Shown: positions 1 through 7,184 of the stretch, one piece after another
Position numbering within the stretch: the stretch's first letter is position 1
Layout of the letters: each line of letters starts with the position of its first letter
Assembly (NCBI GenBank): GCA_023228665.1
Contig: JALOAR010000018.1
Location: 1-10,565, forward strand
Source of the DNA: Candidatus Colwelliibacteriota bacterium
GTDB taxonomy: Bacteria > Patescibacteriota > Minisyncoccia > UBA6257 > Colwellbacteraceae
Reading direction: 5' to 3'
DNA: 10,565 bases
Program-made: the position numbers and the translations under genes
Notes under the pieces: generated by a model
The model's input: the letters and a program-made list of their open reading frames with translations, nothing else
What the model was told of the DNA's origin: nothing
Databases searched by the model: none

Positions 1-327
1 ATCTTCTTTTCTTATCTCATAGCGCCCGGAAACATTTTTATTTAATTCTTTTACAAGTTTGGAAAAATTTTTATTTAAAGAAGAAATAAAAATATCAGGA
101 GTCCTCCCTATATGTTCGACAACAACATCTAAAGCCAATGGAAAATTTGCTGAATTGACAACATTTTTTATTCCCTCCTGCATTTCGCTCGAACAAGGCA
201 ATTTTACCATGCTGAAATTAGTGCGAGACAAGCCTAATCTCCTTTTTATTTTTTTTCCTGCATACAAAACGAAAACCGCAAACAATACAATAATTATTAT
301 TAAAAATGGAAGAGAAAACTGATTCAT
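1..327 (-). CDS. N-terminal part of a membrane-anchored protein of unknown function, cut by window edge
   Basis: Reading the minus strand from an ATG at 327 gives 109 open codons running off the left edge. Residues 5-23 form one very hydrophobic segment (SLPFLIIIIVLFAVFVLYA), followed at once by a basic cluster (KKIKRR, 25-30), which predicts a single N-terminal membrane anchor with the rest in the cytoplasm. After it comes a mixed alpha/beta-like stretch with VVVEHIGRTPDIFIS around residues 72-86. The layout (anchor, then a short VKLP segment, then strands of the type 'VVVEHIG..PDIFIS') reminds me of the DUF8128-like proteins encoded beside VirB4/TraG-type ATPases in Patescibacteria, but this is recall of a pattern, not a match I can prove. 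No Shine-Dalgarno sequence is visible; a TCTAAT box lies 6 nt before the ATG. The gene is divergent from the glycosyltransferase, with only 16 nt between the two starts. The plus-strand frame at 59-322 is its antisense shadow. Confidence 0.6.
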   Translation of the reverse strand, partial: MNQFSLPFLIIIIVLFAVFVLYAGKKIKRRLGLSRTNFSMVKLPCSSEMQEGIKNVVNSANFPLALDVVVEHIGRTPDIFISSLNKNFSKLVKELNKNVSGRYEIRKED

Positions 328-329
328 AA

Positions 330-339
330 TATTATTAGA
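330..339. promoter_or_regulatory. Overlapping divergent -10-like boxes between two start codons
   Basis: In the 16-nt gap between the divergent starts at 327 and 344, TATTAT (330-335) faces the plus-strand gene and TCTAAT (complement of 334-339) faces the minus-strand gene. Each is five of six to the bacterial -10 consensus and lies 8 and 6 nt from its start codon. The boxes share two bases, so polymerase could not open both at once. No convincing -35 element is seen on either side, and such AT-rich matches arise by chance, so this is a weak call. Confidence 0.3.
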
Positions 340-343
340 ACAT

Positions 344-1846
344 ATGAAAAAAGAAACACGAATCTGGCTCCTCGCCGGTATTTTGATTATAGCCTCTTTC
401 TTTAGGCTCTACAATTTAAAAGAAGTTCCTCCCGGACTGTATCCAGACGAAGCCATGAATGGAAATAACGCTGTAGAAGTCGCGGAAACCGGAAATATTA
501 AATCTTTTTATCCTGAAAATAACGGCCGTGAAGGACTTTTTATTAACATTCAAGCTCTGTTTATCAAAACCTTAGGAGAGAATGAGCCTTGGGTATTAAG
601 GTCTGTAAGCGCCTTATTCGGTATAGCCAGCGTGCTGGGAATTTATTTTCTTGCAAGCGAGCTCTTAAAGGAAAACAAAAACCGCCACGCAGTCGCTATT
701 TTGTCGGCATTCCTGATGGCAGGATCTTTCTGGCATATTCTTTTTTCGCGTATCGGATTTAGAGCAATAATGGCCCCCGCGTTTCTTATTTGGTCTGCTT
801 ACCTACTGCTAACGTCTTTCCAAAAAGAAAAATGGAAATGGCTGCTATATTCCCTTTCCGGAGGATTTATATACGGACTCGGGCTTCATTCTTATATTGC
901 CTACAGGGCAACTCCGATAATTATTGCTGTCCCTTTCCTTTTTTTCTTCATAAAAGCAATTAAAAAAAGATCTATTAAAAAATTTGCTGCCATTTCTTTG
1001 TCTTTTATTGCCGGAACGCTAATCGCCGCTTATCCGCTTATCTCGCACTTTACCGCAAACCCGGAAGACTTTTTCGGAAGAACATCCCAAATATCTGTCT
1101 TTTCATCAGAAACCCCAATAAAAGATTTGGCCATAAATACTGCCGAAACGATCGCGATGTTTAATTTCTCCGGCGATGCCAACTGGCGTCATAATTTTTC
1201 CGGCTACCCGGAGCTTTCCGTCTTAGTCGGTATATTCTTTATTATCGGTCTAATGCTTTCCGTCAAAAAAGTTTTCACTAATCCTAAAAAATCAATGCCT
1301 GAATGGTTAATCGGCACTTGGCTTATAGTATCACTTTTGCCGGTAGTTATATCTAACGAAGGCATCCCTCACGCCTTAAGAGCTATACTCGCCATTCCGC
1401 CAGCAATGATTTTAGCAGCTATCGGCATGGAATTTATCGCTCGTAAAGCAAAAATATGGTTCAGCAAAATGCCGGATAAAAAGAAAATTGGAATTGTACT
1501 GTTCAAAATATGCAGTGCCACAATTATCTCTTTTCTTATTATTGAGCCTTTTATTCTTTATTTTATCCTTTGGGGAAAAAATCCGCATGTTTCCGGAGCT
1601 TTCAGTTCTAATTATGTCGAAATCGGCCGAGCTATTAACAGTCTGCCGAAATCACATAAAAAATTCGTTGTTGTTCTGGCTGGCGGAGTAAGCGTAAGGA
1701 ATATTCCTATGCCCGCGCAAACAGTTATGTTTATAACTGATAGCTTCACGGAAAAAGGACAGCAAGAAAATAATATCCACTATTTCACTTCATATGATGA
1801 TCTGCCCGATAACAAAAATGAAGCAACCATCTTTGTTATAAATTAA
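344..1846 (+). CDS. GT-C family membrane glycosyltransferase (PMT/ArnT-like, GT39/GT83 type)
   Basis: A 500-residue polytopic membrane protein. About eleven hydrophobic segments can be seen, near residues 7-20, 88-104, 116-134, 140-157, 166-184, 189-205, 213-231, 290-307, 320-337, 346-364 and 382-409. The first extracytoplasmic loop carries GLYPDEAMNG (31-40) with the acidic pair D35-E36 expected at the catalytic site of lipid-phosphate-sugar-dependent GT-C transferases, followed by NGREGLFINIQA (60-71), a loop typical of this family. A later IPHALRAILAIPP (341-353) also fits. Such enzymes move a sugar from a polyprenyl-phosphate donor to a protein, lipid or glycan on the outer face of the membrane; the donor and acceptor here cannot be read from sequence. 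The soluble C-terminal tail (about 411-500) is short. No Shine-Dalgarno sequence precedes the ATG. It converges on rnc with 67 nt between the stop codons. Confidence 0.85.
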   Translation: MKKETRIWLLAGILIIASFFRLYNLKEVPPGLYPDEAMNGNNAVEVAETGNIKSFYPENNGREGLFINIQALFIKTLGENEPWVLRSVSALFGIASVLGIYFLASELLKENKNRHAVAILSAFLMAGSFWHILFSRIGFRAIMAPAFLIWSAYLLLTSFQKEKWKWLLYSLSGGFIYGLGLHSYIAYRATPIIIAVPFLFFFIKAIKKRSIKKFAAISLSFIAGTLIAAYPLISHFTANPEDFFGRTSQISVFSSETPIKDLAINTAETIAMFNFSGDANWRHNFSGYPELSVLVGIFFIIGLMLSVKKVFTNPKKSMPEWLIGTWLIVSLLPVVISNEGIPHALRAILAIPPAMILAAIGMEFIARKAKIWFSKMPDKKKIGIVLFKICSATIISFLIIEPFILYFILWGKNPHVSGAFSSNYVEIGRAINSLPKSHKKFVVVLAGGVSVRNIPMPAQTVMFITDSFTEKGQQENNIHYFTSYDDLPDNKNEATIFVIN

Positions 1847-1873
1847 AATAAAAACCCGCTAAAATTAGCAAGC
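1845..1873 (-). terminator. Probable intrinsic terminator of the rnhB-rpmF-nusB-rnc operon
   Basis: About 40 nt past the rnc stop, the minus-strand RNA reads CUUGCUAAUUUUAGCGGG followed by UUUUUAUUUU. The arms GCUAA/UUAGC pair, and the stem extends by two G-U pairs and a C-G pair. On the plus strand the same extension would be C-A mismatches, so the signal works better for the minus-strand operon. The stem is short and the T-tract overlaps the stop codon of the convergent gene. Confidence 0.5.
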
Positions 1874-1913
1874 CTTTATTTTGCATAAATTCACGTATAT
1901 TTTTGTATCCGTA

Positions 1914-2594
1914 TTAGTCCGTTTCTTTCAATAGTTTAGCTAGCGCTTTCCTTGCCGCATCCGTCTCCCCCGCCTGCTTGGAAGTGCCTGTTCCGGAAGC
2001 TTCCATCTTCTCTCCTAAAAAAACGCCCACTTCAAAAATTTTCTGGTGTTCAGGTCCCGATTCCTTAAGAATTTTATAAGTCGGAGTTATTTTTAGTTTT
2101 CCCTGGACTTCTTCCTGGAGAACGCTTTTTGGATCTCTATATCCCTGTTCCTTAACTTCATCAATATGCGATATAACCCTGTCCCTTATAAATTTATCAG
2201 CTGCATCATATCCCTGGTCAAGATATATCGCCCCTATAAGAGCCTCGAAAGCGTCAGCAAGAATTGCTTCAGTATGGCCGTCTTCTCCTCTTGATGCCAT
2301 TAAATGTTCGCCTAAATTTATCTCGCCAGCTATTTTGGCAAGCATCTTTGTGTTTACAAGAGCTGCCCTTATCATAGTTAGTTCTCCCTCTTCTGACTTC
2401 GGGAATACCCGAAAAAGATATTTTGTAGTAGACAGCTCAAGCACCGCATCGCCTAAAAATTCCAATCTCTCATTATGTTCATAAGGCCAATCTTGGTTTT
2501 CATTAATAAAAGAGCGATGCGTTAAAGCCTCTTTAAGTATTCTGTCATCCTTAAATAAAATGCCTATATCTGCTTGAAATTCATTCGTATTCAT
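1914..2594 (-). CDS. rnc: Ribonuclease III
   Basis: A 226-residue enzyme that cuts double-stranded RNA, chiefly to mature rRNA precursors and to process some mRNAs. The signature NERLEFLGDAV occupies residues 41-51, giving the metal-binding and catalytic residues E42, E45 and D49; the second motif DAFEALIGAIYLD (114-126) gives D114 and E117, the same numbers as in E. coli. The double-stranded RNA-binding domain starts near DPKSVLQE (about 154) and ends with the basic GETDAARKALAKLL helix. Length is normal for the family (about 220-230). The gene begins 2 nt after the nusB stop, so translation is probably coupled; an AAGGA lies about 12 nt before the ATG, inside the end of nusB, which is a rather long spacing. 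It is last in the operon and is followed by a probable terminator. Confidence 0.97.
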   Translation of the reverse strand: MNTNEFQADIGILFKDDRILKEALTHRSFINENQDWPYEHNERLEFLGDAVLELSTTKYLFRVFPKSEEGELTMIRAALVNTKMLAKIAGEINLGEHLMASRGEDGHTEAILADAFEALIGAIYLDQGYDAADKFIRDRVISHIDEVKEQGYRDPKSVLQEEVQGKLKITPTYKILKESGPEHQKIFEVGVFLGEKMEASGTGTSKQAGETDAARKALAKLLKETD

Positions 2595-2596
2595 CT

Positions 2597-3091
2597 TTAC
2601 TCTGATTCCTTTTTAGAATCTTCAGGTTTACTATCTTCTTCTTGCTCCTTTTTTGTAGGCTCTCCTTTATCTGGTTCGCCTATTTCCCTATAAACAGTAC
2701 CTAGCACGCCGTTTATAAACTTTCCCGAATTAAGCCCTCCATACGCCTTTGCAAGCTCTATAGCCTCATTTATAGCAACTCTTGGAGGAACCTCTTCCCT
2801 GTCTGCAAATAACAGCTCATAAAGGCCGATTCTTAGTATATTGCGATCAACCATTGCTATCTGGTTCAACGGCCACTCCGGCGCCGCTTTTTTGATTACC
2901 TCATCTATTTCTAAAACCTTTGAAACAATTCCTTTTGAAAGATTTCTTACAAAATCAGCCTCATCAAGTTCAGGCGCAAAATCCTTTAAATCCCTCTCGA
3001 TAAATTCAGAGAGATCTCCTTCTTTATTATAAAAGTCCCATTCGTAAAGCGATTGGAGAACTATCGAACGGCCTACTTGTCTGGCAGACAT
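2597..3091 (-). CDS. nusB: Transcription antitermination factor NusB with charged C-terminal tail
   Basis: A 164-residue protein. NusB binds boxA RNA together with S10 (NusE) in the rRNA antitermination complex. The all-helical core runs from residue 3 to about 138: SARQVGRSIVLQSLYEWDF at the N-terminus, then RNILRIGLYELLF (83-95), PPRVAINEAIELAKAYG (102-118) and KFINGVLGTVYRE (124-136), all typical of the family. Residues 139-164 form a low-complexity tail made almost only of E, K, D, S and P, beyond the usual end at about 130-150 residues; it is probably disordered. It lies 45 nt after rpmF and 2 nt before rnc, the order expected for a small rRNA/ribosome supply operon. Only a weak purine run (AGAGAUAA) precedes the ATG. 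Confidence 0.95.
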   Translation of the reverse strand: MSARQVGRSIVLQSLYEWDFYNKEGDLSEFIERDLKDFAPELDEADFVRNLSKGIVSKVLEIDEVIKKAAPEWPLNQIAMVDRNILRIGLYELLFADREEVPPRVAINEAIELAKAYGGLNSGKFINGVLGTVYREIGEPDKGEPTKKEQEEDSKPEDSKKESE

Positions 3092-3136
3092 TTATCTCTT
3101 TTTTTGTTTTTTAAAAATAAAAACTTAAAACGGCTT

Positions 3137-3292
3137 TTACTCGCTGTAATAGCCGCATTCAGGGCAAGCCCTGTGGCCAAGAACAGGTTTTCCGCATTTC
3201 TTACATACAGAAACGCTAATCTTATCCTTAGCGTGATGAGACCTTCTTCGCCCCACTTTTGACTTTGAATGATGTTTCTTTGGAGGTGGCAT
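3137..3292 (-). CDS. rpmF: 50S ribosomal protein L32 (bL32)
   Basis: A small gene of 51 codons plus stop. The protein starts MPPPKKHHSKSKVGRRRSHH, the classic basic bL32 N-terminus, which threads into the large subunit. A zinc ribbon follows with both CxxC knuckles intact: C30-C33 (CKKC) and C43-C46 (CPEC). It ends with GYYSE. The protein is thus the zinc-binding (C+) form, with no sign of the cysteine-free paralogue used under zinc limitation. It sits 42 nt after the rnhB stop and 45 nt before nusB, all on the minus strand, consistent with one transcript. A plus-strand frame over this region (3053-3262) is its shadow. Confidence 0.95.
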   Translation of the reverse strand: MPPPKKHHSKSKVGRRRSHHAKDKISVSVCKKCGKPVLGHRACPECGYYSE

Positions 3293-3334
3293 TTTTACCC
3301 AAAAATACTAATTTATTAAGAAGCTTATGTCAAT

Positions 3335-3967
3335 TTAACAAAAGTTTATATTCTTTAAAAAAGAGCTCCTATGAAAACCTTCTATCTTGCCTTTACTCCT
3401 AATAGCTTCTATATGATCCCTTGTCCCGTAACCTTTGTGCTTTTCAAAACCATAATCAGCATATTCCTCTGCCATTTTTCTCATATAATTATCCCTCACC
3501 ACCTTGGCTAAAACAGAAGCAAGTTTAACCTCCGTAAATTTAGAATCGGCGCCGACCACAGTTTTTATTTCAATACCCTCCAAAGCGCCGCTGTTCTGAA
3601 AATCCTTGTTTTTTAAGAAAAGGCTTCCATCAAGCACTACCTGTAAATTTTTCCCGGCATCCGATAATTCCATAAGTTTTTCAAAAGATCTCCACGCAGC
3701 CAAGCTCGAAGCTCGCGCAATATTCAACTTATCCACCATAGCCGCTGAAACGCTTGAAACTGCGTAACGCACTCCCTTTTCCTCTCCGGTATCTCTAGTC
3801 CACCGGTACCAAGCCTCTCGCTGTAAAACAGTCATTTTTTTAGAGTCCCTTAATTCAGGCAATTCTTCCGGAATAGAAAATTCCGGAGTTATTAAAACCG
3901 CGCAGACTGTAACCGGTCCGGCAAGACACCCTCTTCCAACTTCATCTATTCCAATTTTTGCTCCCAT
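3335..3967 (-). CDS. rnhB: Ribonuclease HII
   Basis: A 210-residue type 2 RNase H, which nicks RNA in RNA:DNA hybrids and removes single ribonucleotides from DNA. The N-terminal motif GIDEVGRGCLAGPV (6-19) supplies D8 and E9 and the GRG loop that senses the ribose-deoxyribose junction. D113 lies in VVLDGSLF and D141 in GADSKF, completing the DEDD metal site. KLASVLAKVVRD (148-159) is the usual helix after it, and HKGYGTRDHIEAI (177-189) is the conserved C-terminal motif. Length is normal. It is the first gene of the minus-strand operon and is divergent from dnaE with 67 nt between them. No Shine-Dalgarno sequence precedes the ATG; a perfect TATAAT lies 8 nt upstream, so the mRNA may have almost no leader. 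Confidence 0.96.
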   Translation of the reverse strand: MGAKIGIDEVGRGCLAGPVTVCAVLITPEFSIPEELPELRDSKKMTVLQREAWYRWTRDTGEEKGVRYAVSSVSAAMVDKLNIARASSLAAWRSFEKLMELSDAGKNLQVVLDGSLFLKNKDFQNSGALEGIEIKTVVGADSKFTEVKLASVLAKVVRDNYMRKMAEEYADYGFEKHKGYGTRDHIEAIRSKGKIEGFHRSSFLKNINFC

Positions 3968-3975
3968 AAAAAATA

Positions 3976-3981
3976 ATTATA
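3976..3981 (-). promoter_or_regulatory. -10 box (TATAAT) for the rnhB operon
   Basis: The minus strand has an exact TATAAT 8 nt before the rnhB ATG. Initiation 6-8 nt past the box would give a leader of 0-2 nt. No good -35 hexamer lies 16-18 nt upstream, so the call rests on the -10 match and its position before the first gene of an operon. Confidence 0.5.
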
Positions 3982-4022
3982 AGCCATTTTAAGCCAAATT
4001 TTTTATTTTCGGCCCGTTTACC

Positions 4023-4028
4023 TATAAT
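4023..4028 (+). promoter_or_regulatory. -10 box (TATAAT) for dnaE-thrS
   Basis: An exact TATAAT is followed by exactly 6 nt and then the GTG start of dnaE, so transcription would begin at or next to the start codon and the mRNA would be leaderless. The region 17-18 nt upstream is T-rich (TTTTTA) and only loosely like a -35 element. An ATG at 4033 overlaps the GTG but is out of frame and meets TGA at once. Confidence 0.5.
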
Positions 4029-4034
4029 TAGCAT

Positions 4035-7000
4035 GTGAAATTCACGCATCTCCATGTTCACTCGCACTATTCCTTGCTAGATGGACTTTCGAAAATAGAT
4101 GATCTTATTGATTACGTGAAAGAGCTCGGCATGGAAGCAGTAGCCTTAACCGACCACGGCAATATTTACGGAGCCGTGGAATTTTTCAAAAAAGCAAAAA
4201 AAGCGGGTATTAAGCCTATTATCGGCTGTGAGCTTTATGTCGCCCGAGCATCCAGATTTGATAAAAATCCAGGCGTCGATAATCTTAGATACCACCTTAC
4301 AGCCCTCGCAAAAAATGAAACGGGCTACAAAAACTTAACTAAGCTAATTTCAAAAGCAAACCTCGAAGGATTTTATTACAAGCCGAGAGTTGATCGGGAA
4401 TTGCTTAATAATCACCACGAAGGGCTAATATTTCTTTCTGGCTGTTTTCAAGGAGAAATTCCTCATCTTCTTGAAATGGGGAAAAATAAAGAAGCCCTGG
4501 AAACAGCCAAATATTTTAAAAATTTAGTCGGAGAAGATTTTTATTTGGAAATACAAGAACACGACAAAGACCTCCTTCCTAAAATTAAGGAAATATCCGA
4601 AAAACTTAATATTCCAATCGTAGCAACCCATGACTCTCACTATCTCCGCCGTGAAGACCAAGATGCCCACGAAGTGCTTTTAAAAATCCAAACAAGCAAT
4701 CCGGATGGAAAAAAAGGTATGTCTACGAAAGATTTTGATCTTTCTCTTAAATCGCCCGAGGAAATGGCCTCTATATTCTCCGATATTCCAGAAGCTATAA
4801 AAAATACTTCCCGTATCGCTGACAAATGCAATTTTGAATTCGAGCTTGGAAATATTCATCTTCCTTATTTTGAAATACCTGAAGAGTATGAAAATCTTAA
4901 TTATCTTGAATACCTCAAGCTTCTGGTTAAGGAAAGATTTTCCGAAAGATATAAAAAAATGACTCCTGAAATAAAGGAGCGTATGGATTATGAATTATCA
5001 GTTATCGAAAAAACCGGATATGCCAGTTATTTTCTTATAGTCCAAGACTTTATACGCTGGGCAAAAAAACATGGCATAGGCGTCGGACCAGGCCGCGGAT
5101 CAGGAGCTTCATCTATAATCGCCTACATACTGGGAATAACCGATGTAGAACCTCTGGAATACGATCTTCTTTTCGAAAGATTTCTAAACCCTTTCCGCAT
5201 CTCTATGCCTGACTTTGATACCGACTTCGCCGATGACAGGCGCGAAGAAGTTGTAGCGTACGTAAAAGAAAAATATGGCGAGGATCATGTAGCGCAAATT
5301 ATTACCTTCGGAACAATGGCTGCGAAAGCCGCTATCAGAGACGTCGGCCGCGCCCTCGGATATCCATATGCCTTTGTGGATAAAATAGCTAAAACATTGC
5401 CAACCGTTCCAAACCAAGGAAAAGGACAGCTTGAAAATTTTTTGGAAAGCATTCCCGAGCTGAAAGAAATGTACAGTTCAGATGAAGATGTTAAAAAAAT
5501 AATTGATTTTGCCAAAAAACTTGAAGGCGTTGCTCGTCATGCTTCCGTTCATGCTGCCGCAGTCGTTATTTCAAAACATCCCCTAACAGAATATACCGCC
5601 GTACAAAGGTCTCCCCAAGACGAAAATTCCATTATCAGCCAATTTGAAATGCACGCCGTCGAAGATGTCGGGCTCTTAAAAATGGATTTTTTGGGCCTTA
5701 AAAACCTTACCGTCATCCAAAACGCCCTCCGCCTCATTAAAGAGCGTGAAGGAAAAGATATAAATATAAGCTCTCTCCCTATGGATGATAAAGATACTTA
5801 TGACCTCATCAGCCGGGGAGAAAATATTGGCGTATTCCAATTTGAAGGTTCTGGAATGACAAGATGGCTTATGGCTATGAAGCCGGATCGTTTCGACGAT
5901 TTAATCGCTATGGTAGCCCTTTACCGTCCGGGACCTATGGAATTTATTCCCACCTATATTGCCCGCAAGCAAGGAAAAGAAGAAATCACTTATCTCCACC
6001 CCAAAATGGAGCCGATACTTAAGGATACTTACGGAATTATGATATATCAGGAGCAGCTGCTTATAGCCGCTCAAAAGCTTGCCGGCTTTACCATCGGCGA
6101 AGCAGATATTCTTAGAAAAGCTGTCGGTAAAAAAATCAAATCGCTGTTAGATGAACAATCTGAAAAATTCATTTCCGGAGCCGAAAAAGTTTTAGGAAGC
6201 CGCAAGTTAGGAGAAGATATTTGGCACCTTATAGAGCCTTTTGCCCGCTACGGTTTTAATAAGGCGCATTCTGTCTGCTATGCCCTTATCGGCTACCAGA
6301 CAGCCTATCTTAAAAGCCATTATCCATTAGAATTTATGACCGCGCTCCTCAACAACGATGCCAGAGATGTAGAAAGAATATCTATCCTTATAAACGACTG
6401 CAAAAGGCAAGATATCGAAGTTCTTCCTCCTGATGTTAATAAAAGCTTTGCTGATTTTTCGCCGGAAGGCGGAGAAAACATAAGGTTTGGCCTCCTGGCG
6501 ATTAAAAATATCGGTTCGGGAATCGCCCAAGCAATAGTTAGTGAAAGAATGAAAAACGGTCCTTTTAAAAATTTCAATGATTTTGTTTCAAGAGTTGCTC
6601 ACAAAGATTTAAATAAAAAATCAATCGAAAACCTGGCAAAAAGCGGAGCGCTGGATTCTCTCGGCATAGAGAGAAGAAAAGTTTTGATGAATCTTGAAAT
6701 GATCGTAAAATCCATCGGCGCCTACCGAAAAAGCATTAATTCTTCACAAGCTTCGCTCTTCGGCACTTCTCCAAATATAACGCTGCGGCTTGAAGATTTT
6801 GCTCCCGCAAACAAAACAGAAAAACTTTCTTGGGAAAAAGAGCTTTTAGGCTTATATGTAAGCGACCATCCTCTTCGCGGATTCAAGCACAACGGCAACG
6901 GAGTTATTCCTATAAAATCTTTATCAAGAGGACACGACGGGCAAACAGTTAAAATAGCAGGCCTGATAACAAAAGTTACTAAAATAATGACTAAATCCGG

Positions 7001-7184
7001 ACAGCCAATGCTGTTTGTCAGAGTCGAAGATTTGAGTGATAATACTGAAATATTAGTCTTCCAAAACACTTTAGAAAAAACATTAAACATCTGGGAAGAA
7101 GACATAATAGTCGAAGTTAAAGGCCGCTTGTCCAAAAGGGACGGCGACACAAAATTAATATGTTACGAAGCAAAAACAATATAG
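4035..7184 (+). CDS. dnaE: DNA polymerase III alpha subunit with complete PHP metal site
   Basis: The replicative polymerase, 1049 residues from a GTG start. The PHP domain (about 1-270) keeps all nine metal ligands known from active PHP exonucleases such as mycobacterial DnaE1: H7, H9, D16, H41, E66, H87, C137, D200 and H202. The polymerase domain has GPGRGSGASS (351-360) and the catalytic aspartates D393 and D395 in MPDFDTDF and D551 in KMDFLGL. Helix-hairpin-helix DNA binding is near 815-875. QASLFG (905-910) matches the internal beta-clamp-binding motif. An OB fold (about 971-1049) ends the protein. It is about 110 residues shorter than E. coli DnaE, lacking the tau-binding end. No Shine-Dalgarno sequence precedes the start, but MKFTHLHVHSHYSLLDG is the expected DnaE beginning. 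The 3' end overlaps thrS by 25 nt. Confidence 0.97.
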   Translation: MKFTHLHVHSHYSLLDGLSKIDDLIDYVKELGMEAVALTDHGNIYGAVEFFKKAKKAGIKPIIGCELYVARASRFDKNPGVDNLRYHLTALAKNETGYKNLTKLISKANLEGFYYKPRVDRELLNNHHEGLIFLSGCFQGEIPHLLEMGKNKEALETAKYFKNLVGEDFYLEIQEHDKDLLPKIKEISEKLNIPIVATHDSHYLRREDQDAHEVLLKIQTSNPDGKKGMSTKDFDLSLKSPEEMASIFSDIPEAIKNTSRIADKCNFEFELGNIHLPYFEIPEEYENLNYLEYLKLLVKERFSERYKKMTPEIKERMDYELSVIEKTGYASYFLIVQDFIRWAKKHGIGVGPGRGSGASSIIAYILGITDVEPLEYDLLFERFLNPFRISMPDFDTDFADDRREEVVAYVKEKYGEDHVAQIITFGTMAAKAAIRDVGRALGYPYAFVDKIAKTLPTVPNQGKGQLENFLESIPELKEMYSSDEDVKKIIDFAKKLEGVARHASVHAAAVVISKHPLTEYTAVQRSPQDENSIISQFEMHAVEDVGLLKMDFLGLKNLTVIQNALRLIKEREGKDINISSLPMDDKDTYDLISRGENIGVFQFEGSGMTRWLMAMKPDRFDDLIAMVALYRPGPMEFIPTYIARKQGKEEITYLHPKMEPILKDTYGIMIYQEQLLIAAQKLAGFTIGEADILRKAVGKKIKSLLDEQSEKFISGAEKVLGSRKLGEDIWHLIEPFARYGFNKAHSVCYALIGYQTAYLKSHYPLEFMTALLNNDARDVERISILINDCKRQDIEVLPPDVNKSFADFSPEGGENIRFGLLAIKNIGSGIAQAIVSERMKNGPFKNFNDFVSRVAHKDLNKKSIENLAKSGALDSLGIERRKVLMNLEMIVKSIGAYRKSINSSQASLFGTSPNITLRLEDFAPANKTEKLSWEKELLGLYVSDHPLRGFKHNGNGVIPIKSLSRGHDGQTVKIAGLITKVTKIMTKSGQPMLFVRVEDLSDNTEILVFQNTLEKTLNIWEEDIIVEVKGRLSKRDGDTKLICYEAKTI

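Noticed and set aside
59..322. Plus-strand frame of 87 codons at the left edge
   Set aside because: It is antisense to the minus-strand frame from 327, which has a proper membrane anchor and stays open to the window edge; the plus frame has no family resemblance.
3053..3262. Plus-strand frame of 69 codons
   Set aside because: Its bases encode L32 and the start of nusB on the other strand, both clearly real.
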